Shown here in pieces: positions 17,124-25,792 of a stretch of 64,000 bases of DNA (the stretch's first letter is position 1; each line of letters starts with the position of its first letter). A program made the position numbers and the translations under genes. Source of the stretch: Ochrobactrum quorumnocens (GTDB taxonomy: Bacteria; Pseudomonadota; Alphaproteobacteria; Rhizobiales; Rhizobiaceae); assembly GCF_002278035.1 (NCBI RefSeq), contig NZ_CP022603.1, positions 310,001-374,000 on the forward strand, in the 5' to 3' direction. The notes beneath the pieces are model-generated. The model was not told the origin of the DNA. It made no database searches and saw nothing but the letters and a program-made list of their open reading frames with translations.

Positions 17124-17642
17124 ATGAAGTTGCACATTATCGTAATGGGAGTTTCCGGCTCTGGAAAGTCGACTGTTGGAGAGAAGTTGGCCGCAGCGCT
17201 TGTTCTGCCTTTTCTAGAGGGCGACAGCCTCCATCCTAAAACCAATGTAGACAAGATGGCCTCCGGCATTCCTTTGCAGGATGAAGATCGCTGGCCGTGG
17301 CTCGATACAATTGGAGAAAGACTGGCGAAAGCAGAAAACGGTATCATTGTGTCCTGCTCATCGCTGAAAAAAAGTTATCGTGATCGCTTGCGCAACGCAT
17401 CAGATGGCCCGCTGTTGTTCGTGTTCCTCGATGGAAGCTTTGATGTTCTGTACGAGCATATGGGCCACCGTACCGGCCATTTTATGCCGGTGACAATGCT
17501 TGAAAGTCAGCTTGCGACCTTGGAAAGCCCTGTCGGCGAGCCGTTTGTATTTCGAGCTGATGTGGCTGACCCGATTGAGAAAATAGTTGCCGAAAGTCTC
17601 AGCTGGGTCCAGTCGACTGCGCGTGCAGACAATCTACTTTAA
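17124..17642 (+). CDS. gntK: Gluconokinase
   Basis: Phosphorylates D-gluconate to 6-phosphogluconate with ATP; cytosolic; 172 residues, the standard length of thermoresistant-type GntK. P-loop GVSGSGKST is at residues 9-17. EGDSLHPKTNVDKMASGIPLQDEDRWPWL is the gluconate-binding signature and VSCSSLKKSYRDRLR follows. AAGGAA precedes the ATG. It ends the operon after the FadR regulator and overlaps the tail of the convergent SLC13 gene by 9 nt. Presence here suggests the locus handles gluconate or a close aldonate. Confidence 0.92.
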   Translation: MKLHIIVMGVSGSGKSTVGEKLAAALVLPFLEGDSLHPKTNVDKMASGIPLQDEDRWPWLDTIGERLAKAENGIIVSCSSLKKSYRDRLRNASDGPLLFVFLDGSFDVLYEHMGHRTGHFMPVTMLESQLATLESPVGEPFVFRADVADPIEKIVAESLSWVQSTARADNLL

Positions 17643-19406
17643 CGGCCAGAAGAACATCAGCGTCGGTATCGTTACAAGCGCGATGATGATTGAAAGCGGC
17701 AGGCCGAGCCGCGGATAATCGCTAAAACGGTAGCCGCCCGGCCCCATCACCAATGTATTACATTGATGGCCGATTGGCGTGAGGAAGTCACAACCTGCGC
17801 CGATCGCCACAGCCATCAAAAATGCTTCCGGTCTGAAGCCAAGCCCCGATGCGAAGCTCGTCGCAATCGGTGCCATAACCAGCACGGTTGCTGCATTGTT
17901 GAGGAACGGCGTCACCATCATTGCAGTGACAAGAATGAGCGCGAGAGCGCCAGCAGGCGGCAACTGGTGGCCGATGCTGGAAAGCCATTGAGCAATAAGC
18001 TCCGTGCCGCCCGTTGTGCGTAACGCATCGGAAACGGGAATGAGAGCGGCAAGCATCACCAGGATGGGCCCGTCAATTTCATCGTAAACTTCGTTGATCG
18101 GGATAACTTTAAAGAGCAGCATGGCGACTGCTGCTGCGAAGAACGCAACTGCTACCGGAACTAAGCTGAGTGCCGTGGCACCGATTGCCGCAATCAGTAT
18201 TGCCAATGGGATCAGACCGCGCCTCACGCTACCCAGCATGAGTTTTCGTCTTGCGAGCGGCAACAGTTCAAACTCTGTAAGAAAGGTGGACAGGCTCGCC
18301 TGTCTGCCCTGCAAGACGACCACATCACCAAAGTTAAGGCGCACTTCACTCAGACGCTCCGATATACGCACTCCTGGTCTGCTGACAGCGAGCAGATTGA
18401 CCTCATGGCGGGCATATAGATCGAGTTGTTGAGCATTTAGGCCGACGAGCCGGGAATTGGTTCCAATAACTGCTTCAACAGCCTCGATCTCGGTCGACCC
18501 ACTCGTATCGGATGGATTGCGGTTCTTAGACAGGCTGAGCTTTCCTGAGCTAACCACTAGATCGAGCGCCTTGGGATCTCCTTCTAGCAATACAACGTCG
18601 TTTTGGAGAAGAACGGTGTCGGGCAGCGGTGTAATGCGGCTCGTCTTCCGAATGATTGACGTCACCATGGCCTCGCCTTCCGCGGGCTTGATGAGGTCGC
18701 TGATCCGTTTTCCAATGACGGAGGAATTGGCGGCTACACTTGCTTCTGACGCATAATTCTTGATCTTGATGGCTTCGTCCAGCGAGACGCTTTCGCGTGT
18801 GCGCTCGGGTACCAGCCAATAAAAAGTAACGAGATAAATCAACCCAACCGCTGCCAACACAGCGCCAACCGGCGTGAAGTCAAACATGGTGAAAGGCTCG
18901 CCCACCATCTCGCCGCGAATACGCGAAACCACGATGTTGGGCGAAGTGCCGACCTGTGTCATCAAGCCGCCAAGAAGCGCACCAAATGCCATCGGCATTA
19001 GAAATGTGGATGGCGAAACGTTGGAACGGCGCGCAAACTGAAATGCGACCGGAATCATGATTGCCAGTGCGCCCACATTTTTTACGAATGCGGATAGAAC
19101 TGTGACGATTGCCACAAGGACAGCAAGTTGCAAACGCACGCTGTTCATTTCTGGAAGAAAACGCTGGACGGCTTCTTGCATGAGGCCGGATCGAGCAACG
19201 CCTGCACTAACGATGAGTGCGCTACCAACGATGATAACGATATCGTCGCTGAAACCTGTAAAGGCCTGATCGAAGGGAACGACGCCAACCGCAACAGCCA
19301 GCAGTAGTGAGCAAAGAGCCACAATATCGTAGCGAAACTTACCCCAGATAAATGCCCCCATCATGAGAATAATCACGGCAAAGGACAGTATCTGCGGATG
19401 GGTCAT
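17634..19406 (-). CDS. SLC13/DASS-family permease with TrkA-C domains
   Basis: A 590-residue inner-membrane anion transporter: an N-terminal half of about six helices, a soluble insert (~200-370) containing two RCK_C/TrkA_C-like units (EAMVTSIIRKTSRITPLPDTVLLQNDVVLLEG and the similar EVNLLAVSRP... VVVLQG), then a second helical half ending in PIGHQCNTLVMGPGGYRFSDY. Family members carry sulfate, citrate or dicarboxylates with Na+. I chose MTHPQI as start because GAGGA lies ~11 nt upstream; the earlier ATG directly abuts that site. It is convergent with gntK; substrate unknown. Confidence 0.83.
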   Translation of the reverse strand: MTHPQILSFAVIILMMGAFIWGKFRYDIVALCSLLLAVAVGVVPFDQAFTGFSDDIVIIVGSALIVSAGVARSGLMQEAVQRFLPEMNSVRLQLAVLVAIVTVLSAFVKNVGALAIMIPVAFQFARRSNVSPSTFLMPMAFGALLGGLMTQVGTSPNIVVSRIRGEMVGEPFTMFDFTPVGAVLAAVGLIYLVTFYWLVPERTRESVSLDEAIKIKNYASEASVAANSSVIGKRISDLIKPAEGEAMVTSIIRKTSRITPLPDTVLLQNDVVLLEGDPKALDLVVSSGKLSLSKNRNPSDTSGSTEIEAVEAVIGTNSRLVGLNAQQLDLYARHEVNLLAVSRPGVRISERLSEVRLNFGDVVVLQGRQASLSTFLTEFELLPLARRKLMLGSVRRGLIPLAILIAAIGATALSLVPVAVAFFAAAVAMLLFKVIPINEVYDEIDGPILVMLAALIPVSDALRTTGGTELIAQWLSSIGHQLPPAGALALILVTAMMVTPFLNNAATVLVMAPIATSFASGLGFRPEAFLMAVAIGAGCDFLTPIGHQCNTLVMGPGGYRFSDYPRLGLPLSIIIALVTIPTLMFFWPLK

Positions 19407-19500
19407 TCTACGCGCATTCCTCAAAAAGAGAAAAATATTCTACCGTTGTGTAGCGCATAAAAAAGAAAACGAAAACGGCAAATTAATTCGCATTCGTATC

Positions 19501-19532
19501 TATCGGGCGCTCAAAATCCAGAACGCCCGATA
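19501..19532 (-). terminator. Hairpin at the 3' end of the ugp operon
   Basis: TATCGGGCG and CGCCCGATA arms flank a 14-nt loop starting 7 nt past the ugpC stop. No T-run follows, so it may stabilise the mRNA end or be a factor-assisted terminator. Confidence 0.5.
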
Positions 19533-19538
19533 TTAACA

Positions 19539-20594
19539 TTAGTTGCCTGTGCGGCGTCCATCGGCATCAAAAATATGGATGTCTTTGGCAAGCGCACCAA
19601 TCTTGATCTTTTCATCAATCGCGTGCTCTGAACGGCCTGCGACGCGGAAAATCAGCGATTTTCCATCGGCGAGAGAGCTATGAATATAGCTTTCCGCACC
19701 GACCAGCTCAATGGCATCAATGCGCACTTCGGTGTTGAACCCATTTGCGTCAGCTTCACCGTTTTCGATGATACGGATGTCTTCAGGGCGTACGCCAAAG
19801 GTGTACTTGGTCGAAGGAAGGGGCACAGCATTGCCTGGCTGCCAGACATTGTTGTCACCGCTTTCAAGCAGGTTCATGGAAGGCGAACCGATGAAAGTCG
19901 CAACGAAGGTAGAAGCAGGCTTTTCGTAGAGTTCGATTGGGGTGCCAACCTGTTCGATATTACCTGCATTGAGAACGACAAGACGGTCCGCCATGGTCAT
20001 GGCTTCCATCTGATCATGGGTCACGTAAACGCTTGTCGTTCCAAGCGCGCGCTGCAGCCGCTTGATTTCAACGCGCATCTGCACCCGAAGCTTCGCATCA
20101 AGGTTCGACAGTGGTTCATCAAAAAGGAATGCAGCCGGTTCGCGCACGATAGCGCGACCCATAGCGACACGCTGGCGCTGACCACCCGAAAGCTGGCGTG
20201 GCTTCCGATCAAGGAAAGGCTCAATTTCGAGCGCCTTTGCCGCTTTGGCGATACGGCGTTCGATTTCGTCCTTCGGTGTTTTACGGTTTTTCAGGCCATA
20301 GGCGAGGTTGTCGCGCACGGACATATGCGGGTAGAGCGCATAGTTCTGAAACACCATTGCGATGTCGCGTTCAGCGGGCTCCACATCGTTTACAACGCGG
20401 TCGCCAATAGCAATCGTGCCAGAGCTGATGCCTTCAAGCCCTGCAATCATGCGCAGAAGTGTCGACTTACCGCAGCCCGACGGGCCGACGAGGACAACGA
20501 ATTCACCGTCTTGGATCTCCAGCGAAACGCCTTTGATGACTTCAATGTTGCCGCCATAGCTCTTGCGGACATTATCAAGAATGATCTTGCTCAT
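19539..20594 (-). CDS. ugpC: Glycerol-3-phosphate ABC importer ATPase UgpC
   Basis: ATPase subunit of the sn-glycerol-3-phosphate importer, 351 residues. Walker [10 protein letters not shown] is at residues 37-45, signature [19 protein letters not shown], Walker [12 protein letters not shown], and a C-terminal TOBE/OB domain ([10 protein letters not shown]) as in the MalK/UgpC subfamily. Its ATG overlaps the TAA of ugpE as TAATG, indicating translational coupling. It is the last gene of ugpBAEC. The assignment rests on the complete four-gene order as much as on this sequence, since UgpC and MalK ATPases look alike. Confidence 0.92.
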   Translation of the reverse strand: MSKIILDNVRKSYGGNIEVIKGVSLEIQDGEFVVLVGPSGCGKSTLLRMIAGLEGISSGTIAIGDRVVNDVEPAERDIAMVFQNYALYPHMSVRDNLAYGLKNRKTPKDEIERRIAKAAKALEIEPFLDRKPRQLSGGQRQRVAMGRAIVREPAAFLFDEPLSNLDAKLRVQMRVEIKRLQRALGTTSVYVTHDQMEAMTMADRLVVLNAGNIEQVGTPIELYEKPASTFVATFIGSPSMNLLESGDNNVWQPGNAVPLPSTKYTFGVRPEDIRIIENGEADANGFNTEVRIDAIELVGAESYIHSSLADGKSLIFRVAGRSEHAIDEKIKIGALAKDIHIFDADGRRTGN

Positions 20595-21442
20595 TATTTT
20601 TCCGTTTCAACGAGACCTTTGACGAACCAGCGCTGCATCAATACCACCACAAGGATCGGCGGTATGATAGCCAGAATGGCCGTTACCATGACGTAGTTCC
20701 ACGGCGTGGAAGCATCAGCGAAATCCACCATGCGGCGCAGACCGATAATGATGGTGTTCATTTTTGCATCATTGGTGACGAGCAGCGGCCACAGATACTG
20801 GGTCCAGCCATAAATGAAGAGAATGACGAAGAGGGCAGCGATATTCGTCTTCGACAGCGGCAGCAGAATGTCACGCATGAAGCGAAACGGACCTGCATTG
20901 TCAATGCGTGCAGCTTCAACCAGCTCACCTGGAATGGTGAGAAAGAACTGTCGGAACAGGAACGTCGCCGTCGCCGATGCCATAAGCGGTAGCGTGAGGC
21001 CCGCATAGGTGTCGATCATGCCGAGGTCAACGATGACCTTATAGGTCGGCAGGATACGCACTTCGACAGGCAGCATCAGCGTGACAAAAATCATCCAAAA
21101 GAAGAACATGCGGAACGGAAAGCGAAAGAACACGATCGCAAATGCCGACATGAAAGAAATGATGATCTTACCGACTGCGATCAGCATTGCCACCACGAAC
21201 GAATTCCACAGAAGTCGCTCGAGACTGACACCAACGACCCGCTCAACGCCACCGAAAATGGCATCGCCATAGTTCTCCATCATGTGTCCACCGGGCACAA
21301 GCTGGATTGGCGGGCGAATGATATCGCCAGAGGTCAGCGTCGAAGCGACAAAGGTGTAATAGATCGGAAAGGCTACAACGATGATCCCAATGATCAGGAT
21401 CAGATGGCCTAACAGATTGGAGACTGGGCGTTTTTCAATCAT
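20594..21442 (-). CDS. ugpE: Glycerol-3-phosphate ABC importer permease UgpE
   Basis: Inner-membrane permease, 282 residues, about six hydrophobic helices, with the binding-protein-dependent transport signature ([25 protein letters not shown]). I place the start at the ATG of MIEKRP, with GAGG 5 nt upstream; a GTG 15 nt earlier would overlap the ugpA stop and lacks its own site. Homologues begin at the same point. Second membrane subunit of the Ugp complex. Confidence 0.9.
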   Translation of the reverse strand: MIEKRPVSNLLGHLILIIGIIVVAFPIYYTFVASTLTSGDIIRPPIQLVPGGHMMENYGDAIFGGVERVVGVSLERLLWNSFVVAMLIAVGKIIISFMSAFAIVFFRFPFRMFFFWMIFVTLMLPVEVRILPTYKVIVDLGMIDTYAGLTLPLMASATATFLFRQFFLTIPGELVEAARIDNAGPFRFMRDILLPLSKTNIAALFVILFIYGWTQYLWPLLVTNDAKMNTIIIGLRRMVDFADASTPWNYVMVTAILAIIPPILVVVLMQRWFVKGLVETEK

Positions 21443-21453
21443 GGTCGCCTCAC

Positions 21454-22335
21454 TCACGAATAATGCACGCGCTTCTCGATGAAGCGGAACTGGAATGCGG
21501 TCAGGGCGATCACGATAATCATCAGAATAACCGACTGCGCCGATGAGGAGCCGAGGTTAAGATTGACGAAGCCGTCGTTATAAACCTTGTAGACCAGGGT
21601 TTCAGTAGCTTTGGCAGGGCCGCCACCGGTGACGGCATGAATAATGCCGAATGTGTCGAAGAAGGCATAAACCGTGTTGACCACCAACAGAAAGAATGTG
21701 GTTGGTGCCAGAAGCGGGAACACAATTGACCAGAACCGTCGTGCACCGCGCGCGCCGTCAATAGCCGCCGCTTCAATGAGTGATTTCGGAATTGCCTGAA
21801 GGCCTGCAACAAAAAACAGGAAGTTGTAGGAAATCTGTTTCCATGCCGCAGCACCCACAATCATGGCCATCGCCTGATTACCATTAAGCAGTGGGTCCCA
21901 TGCAACTCCGTAGCTGCGCAGCAGATACGCAAGCGTACCCATGGCAGGATTGAACATGAAAAGCCAAAGCATACCAGCAACAGCGGGTGCCACAGCGTAA
22001 GGCCAGATCAACAATGTACGATAAAATGTCTTGCCGCGAATGACACGGTCAGCGGCCGTTGCAAGCAACAATGCTGCGCCCATGGCTACAAATGCGGTCA
22101 AAAGATTAAAGACAATCGTTACCTTGAAGGAATGCAGATAATTGGGATCAGCCAGAACGGTGGTGAAGTTGGCGAGCCCAACGAATGTAGATTTCAGTCC
22201 AAATGCGTCTTCGCGCATGAATGACTGATAAATCGCCTGACTTGCTGGCCAAAAAAAGAAGATCACAGTCAATATGATCTGCGGAGCCAGCAGGAAGTAG
22301 GGTAAGATCTTGTTTGGAAACGTGACTTTCTGCAC
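21454..22335 (-). CDS. ugpA: Glycerol-3-phosphate ABC importer permease UgpA
   Basis: Inner-membrane permease, 293 residues from a GTG start (reads [13 protein letters not shown] after initiation). AAGGA lies 8 nt upstream and rhizobial UgpA proteins begin this way. A TTG 33 nt earlier falls inside the intercistronic hairpin and is unlikely. About six hydrophobic helices; EAA loop [25 protein letters not shown]. Pairs with UgpE to form the membrane channel. Confidence 0.9.
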   Translation of the reverse strand: MQKVTFPNKILPYFLLAPQIILTVIFFFWPASQAIYQSFMREDAFGLKSTFVGLANFTTVLADPNYLHSFKVTIVFNLLTAFVAMGAALLLATAADRVIRGKTFYRTLLIWPYAVAPAVAGMLWLFMFNPAMGTLAYLLRSYGVAWDPLLNGNQAMAMIVGAAAWKQISYNFLFFVAGLQAIPKSLIEAAAIDGARGARRFWSIVFPLLAPTTFFLLVVNTVYAFFDTFGIIHAVTGGGPAKATETLVYKVYNDGFVNLNLGSSSAQSVILMIIVIALTAFQFRFIEKRVHYS

Positions 22336-22359
22336 GGGAAGTTTCCTTGCGGATAGCAA

Positions 22360-22390
22360 TGCCGCCAAACCCTTTTAAGGGCAGGCGGCA
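22360..22390 (-). promoter_or_regulatory. Intercistronic hairpin between ugpB and ugpA
   Basis: TGCCGCC and GGCGGCA enclose an inner perfect palindrome, CCCTTTTAAGGG. Located directly after the binding-protein gene, it fits a processing or stabilising structure that keeps ugpB mRNA more abundant than the permease message, as is common in ABC operons. Confidence 0.55.
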
Positions 22391-22407
22391 CGCTCTAGTT
22401 CATCAGA

Positions 22408-23709
22408 TTATTGTGCTGCTGCAATCGCTTCGTTTGCGCGTTTTACGGCGTTATCAAGCGCAGTCTTTGCATCCTGCTTACCGCCTAGCATGGCTTCGAA
22501 TTCCTCATTGAGGATATCGCGAACCTGCGGCAGGTTGATGAGACGCACACCCTTGGAGTTTTCCGTTGGTGCTTTGCCCATCATCTGGAGGATGGGTGTT
22601 TCACGGCCCGGATTCTTTTCATAGAAATCCGAGTTCTTCGTTGCTTCATAAGCAGCCATCGTCACTGGCAAGTAGCCCGACTTTTCATGCAGCTTCTGCT
22701 GAATTTTGGTCTGCGAAAGGAAGTTGAAGAACTGAGCAATGCCCTTGTACTGCTCATCGCTGAGGCCAGCAAAGACCCAGAGGCTGGCACCACCCGGGAT
22801 AGTGTTCTGCGGGCCATGGCCTTCATAGTAAGGAAGCTGGCCAATGCCGTAGTTCATGCCTGACTTGATGACATCACCGAGGCCGCCCGAAGATTCCGTC
22901 AGCATTGCGCATTCGCCCGAGGTGAAGAGCTGTTTGGCTTCAGAAACGCGCCCGCCATAACGGAAAGTGCCGTCTTTGGCCAGATCAGCGATGGCTTGGA
23001 AATGCTCAACGAAAAGCGGTTCGTTGATCTTGAGTTCGACGTTGGTGCCGCCGAGGCCGTTTTCATTGGTGCCGTAGGAAACATTGTTCCAGGCAGCAAA
23101 GTTTTCAGTCTGAATCCAGGTGAGCCAGGTCGAAGTGAAGCCGCAGGCAGATGCACCGCTCGACTTGATCTTCTTGGCTGCTTCAAAAACTTCCGGCCAG
23201 GTCTTTGGTGGGTTGTTTTCGTCAAGGCCAGCTTTTTTGAAAGCGTCCTTGTTGTAATAAAGGATCGGCGAAGACGAATTGTATGGGAAGGACAGCATTG
23301 TGCCGTCTGGCTTCGAATAATAGGCAACGATACCCGGCAGGTACTGCGACTTGTCGAACTTGAAGCCGCCCTTTTCGAGCACTTCAGCTGCTGGAACCAT
23401 CGCGCCTTCGGCGGCCATCATGACGCCGCTACCGGCATCGAAAACTTGAATGATTGCTGGTGGCTGCTTTGAACGGAATGCGGCGATGCCTGCGTTCAAC
23501 GTTTCAGGATAGCTGCCCTTATAGACCGGAACGATTTTGTATTCGCTCTGGCTTTCATTGAACTCTTTGGAAAGTTCATTGACCATTTCGTTGTTGGCAC
23601 CGGTCATGCCGTGCCACCAGCTAAGCTCCGTCTGTGCGAAAGCCTGCGAACCAATGGTGAGGGCAAGGGCGCCAGTCAGCGCCGAAGTCGTGATCAGACG
23701 GGTAAGCAT
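22408..23709 (-). CDS. ugpB: Glycerol-3-phosphate-binding periplasmic protein UgpB
   Basis: Periplasmic solute-binding protein of 433 residues. A signal peptide (MLTRLITTSALTGALALTIGSQAFA-Q) precedes the mature ELSWWHGMTGANNEMVNEL start typical of UgpB. Ligand-region segments include PAIIQVFDAG, SFPYNSSSPILYYNKDAF and TSGECAMLTESSG. ATG at MLTRLI is preceded by GAGGAGG; an earlier frame start would translate the ribosome site. First gene of ugpBAEC, with a candidate Pho box upstream. Confidence 0.93.
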   Translation of the reverse strand: MLTRLITTSALTGALALTIGSQAFAQTELSWWHGMTGANNEMVNELSKEFNESQSEYKIVPVYKGSYPETLNAGIAAFRSKQPPAIIQVFDAGSGVMMAAEGAMVPAAEVLEKGGFKFDKSQYLPGIVAYYSKPDGTMLSFPYNSSSPILYYNKDAFKKAGLDENNPPKTWPEVFEAAKKIKSSGASACGFTSTWLTWIQTENFAAWNNVSYGTNENGLGGTNVELKINEPLFVEHFQAIADLAKDGTFRYGGRVSEAKQLFTSGECAMLTESSGGLGDVIKSGMNYGIGQLPYYEGHGPQNTIPGGASLWVFAGLSDEQYKGIAQFFNFLSQTKIQQKLHEKSGYLPVTMAAYEATKNSDFYEKNPGRETPILQMMGKAPTENSKGVRLINLPQVRDILNEEFEAMLGGKQDAKTALDNAVKRANEAIAAAQ

Positions 23710-23789
23710 ATTTCCTCCTCGGAAATGAGGTTGCGTGAACATCGAGAGTGGAATCCACCGCTCAGGGTGCCGGAACCTGCATTATTGTT

Positions 23790-23807
23790 ATTACACTTAT
23801 ATGACTG
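23790..23807 (-). promoter_or_regulatory. Candidate Pho box upstream of ugpB
   Basis: On the minus strand CAGTCATATAAGTGTAAT reads as two 7-mers (CAGTCAT, GTGTAAT) four nt apart, close to the PhoB site CTGTCAT-N4-CTGTCAT. It lies ~80-100 nt before the ugpB ATG, with an AATAAT -10-like hexamer shortly downstream. ugp operons are PhoB-controlled in E. coli and rhizobia. Confidence 0.6.
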
Positions 23808-24232
23808 CAATTTCACTGGATCAACTTCTAGATCGCTTTAATAGAATAAAACCGAAAATGTTAATGGTTAAAAGGAAAAAAAACGAAAAAGAATCGATAA
23901 TATTGGGGAGAAGATGTGGATAGCTTTTCAAGATATCGCTTTAGCATAACAACAACAGCTCTTGGCCCTTTAGCCAACTCACAAACTGTGCCCTCGTCCA
24001 TTCTTCACTCTGCAGAATTGAAACGACCTTCCTGCTCCCATCAAGAGCGCTATATAAAATTCAGTAAACTCAGGGGCTTGCGTGAGTGCAAGAATCTCAA
24101 TTATGTGGCTCCCAACCTGTGAGGATTGCTGTTGGTGGCGCTCAATATATAGTCAACCCTTACAACCAGGAACTAGAGTATTCGCATATATGGAGCAGTT
24201 TTCTGTTCCGGAAACCGCATGACGGAGTTTTT
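23808..24232. other. Intergenic region between ugpB and the D-aminopeptidase-like gene
   Basis: AT-rich, no convincing coding frame. The open frame that continues upstream of the hydrolase start contains no ribosome site and no conserved residues. Presumably holds the divergent promoter for the hydrolase. Confidence 0.45.
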
Positions 24233-25729
24233 ATGCCCATTCGCACTGACTGGAATGCAGCTTCATTGTCTGCAAAGCTTTATTCCAGAACATGGGGCAA
24301 GAACGAACCTGGCGGCGTTATTATCGGGTTTGATCCGCAGGGCGTGAAGTTTGCATATGCCGGTGGCTTGGAAAGTCTCGCGACAGGCGTTCCTTTTACA
24401 GCCAACACGGTTGTTCGTTACGCATCCATAACCAAGCATATTTTCTGTGCCATGGTACTGCACCATGCCGATGTGATTAGCCTCAATGATCGGCTTGGAG
24501 ATCATCTGCCGGAGCTGCAAAGCCCATTAGCTGACGTTTCTGTCGGACGGGCGCTTGATATGACGGCGGGTTTGCCGGATGTGCGCGAGTGCCTGACGCT
24601 TTTGGGGCTGTCTGTCTACACGCATACCAATGCGGAAAGCCTTCTAGAATTTCTTTCAACAATCAACCGGCTGAACTTTAACGCCGGTAGCGAAATTTCC
24701 TATTCAAATACCGGTTATAGGCTTGTTGAAGCAGCCTTTGAGCGTAAAGGACTATTTTTCAAGGATTTTGTGAAATCCGATATCAGCGATTCCATTGATG
24801 TCCCCAATGTTTGGGCCGATCCTGTCAAAGGACTTGCGCCGGGTTATTGGAAGTCTGGAGACAAATGGCAGGAAAGTGCGGCTGGCCTTCAGCTTTCCGC
24901 GTCAGGCAGTCTTGCAGGTAGTGGTATGGCGCTGACTAAATGGGCGCAGACTCTCCTGGAAGACCAAGGGTCGTTAAACGAATTGCTTTCGAGACTTTCG
25001 ATCGAGCGGTTTCTCAACGATGGTCGACCGACCGGCTATGGTCTCGGTTTGCGCTGGAATGAAATTGACGGAAAGCGCTTCATTGGTCATGGCGGATCGC
25101 ATCCGGGTTACAAAAGCTATTTTATGCTTGATCCGGCTGAGAAAACCGGCATGATAGTTGTTAGTAACCGCGAAGACGCTGACACTTATAAAATCGCGCG
25201 TGACTGCATGGCAGCGCTCAACGGGTTGGATCTGCCTGATACCAGCTGCACTATTCCAGACGGATTATACGTAACGGAAGCCGGGCCATTCTGGATCGAG
25301 ATGCGTGAAGGCGTCGCCAATTACCTTGGTGCTGAAGATCGTCTCTACAATATCGGCGATGATTGGTTCTCGTCGTTGTCACCGTCATCGCCAATGAAGC
25401 TGCGTTGGACTGGTGATGCGCTGCAAGGCGAAATCGGCCATGTAGCGCGCGAATTGAAGTCTGTAACCGCTCGCCCCGCAGGCAAAGAGTTTGATGGCCA
25501 GTGGGCCGCACGACTTTATGGTGCCTCCTTCACCATCGATAACGGCCATATCATTATGGGAATTGGCCCAACGCGACAGGTCATGCCATTGGAAGACCTC
25601 GGAAATGGCCGGGCGTTGTTCACATTGCGCGATGGGCCTTGGCACAAGCGCATCTGTATCCATATGCTCGACAAAGATCGTCTTGAACTGGTTCTTAACC
25701 GCAGCCGCATGATTGAATATCAGCGTTGA
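24233..25729 (+). CDS. Serine hydrolase related to D-aminopeptidase (family S12)
   Basis: A 498-residue penicillin-recognising hydrolase. Catalytic S65-x-x-K68 (YASITKHIF), Y157-S-N159 (ISYSNTGY) and H286-G-G (FIGHGGSHPGY) match in spacing the D-aminopeptidase DAP described from Ochrobactrum anthropi (S62, K65, Y153, H287), and a C-terminal region of ~170 residues like the DAP beta-barrel domains follows. No signal peptide. Start ATG follows ACGGAG by 6 nt. The sequence is a divergent relative, not DAP itself as I recall it, so substrate (D-amino acid amide or peptide) is inferred. Confidence 0.8.
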   Translation: MPIRTDWNAASLSAKLYSRTWGKNEPGGVIIGFDPQGVKFAYAGGLESLATGVPFTANTVVRYASITKHIFCAMVLHHADVISLNDRLGDHLPELQSPLADVSVGRALDMTAGLPDVRECLTLLGLSVYTHTNAESLLEFLSTINRLNFNAGSEISYSNTGYRLVEAAFERKGLFFKDFVKSDISDSIDVPNVWADPVKGLAPGYWKSGDKWQESAAGLQLSASGSLAGSGMALTKWAQTLLEDQGSLNELLSRLSIERFLNDGRPTGYGLGLRWNEIDGKRFIGHGGSHPGYKSYFMLDPAEKTGMIVVSNREDADTYKIARDCMAALNGLDLPDTSCTIPDGLYVTEAGPFWIEMREGVANYLGAEDRLYNIGDDWFSSLSPSSPMKLRWTGDALQGEIGHVARELKSVTARPAGKEFDGQWAARLYGASFTIDNGHIIMGIGPTRQVMPLEDLGNGRALFTLRDGPWHKRICIHMLDKDRLELVLNRSRMIEYQR

Positions 25730-25746
25730 ACAAGCTTCATTGTGTT

Positions 25747-25772
25747 ATTTTCGGAAAATTGATTCCGAAAAT
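25747..25772. promoter_or_regulatory. Inverted repeat between the D-aminopeptidase-like gene and ade
   Basis: ATTTTCGGAA and TTCCGAAAAT arms with a 6-nt loop, 20 nt before the ade start. No T-run follows, so an operator or leader hairpin is as likely as a terminator. Confidence 0.45.
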
Positions 25773-25792
25773 GATGTGAATGGAGTGAGCCA

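Noticed and set aside
19680..20696. 338-codon plus-strand frame opposite ugpC
   Set aside because: Mirror frame of a well-supported ATPase gene; no ribosome site or domain.
24086..24232. N-terminal extension of the D-aminopeptidase-like gene
   Set aside because: No ribosome site before the earlier start, and the extension lacks a signal peptide or homologous residues; the ATG at 24233 has one.
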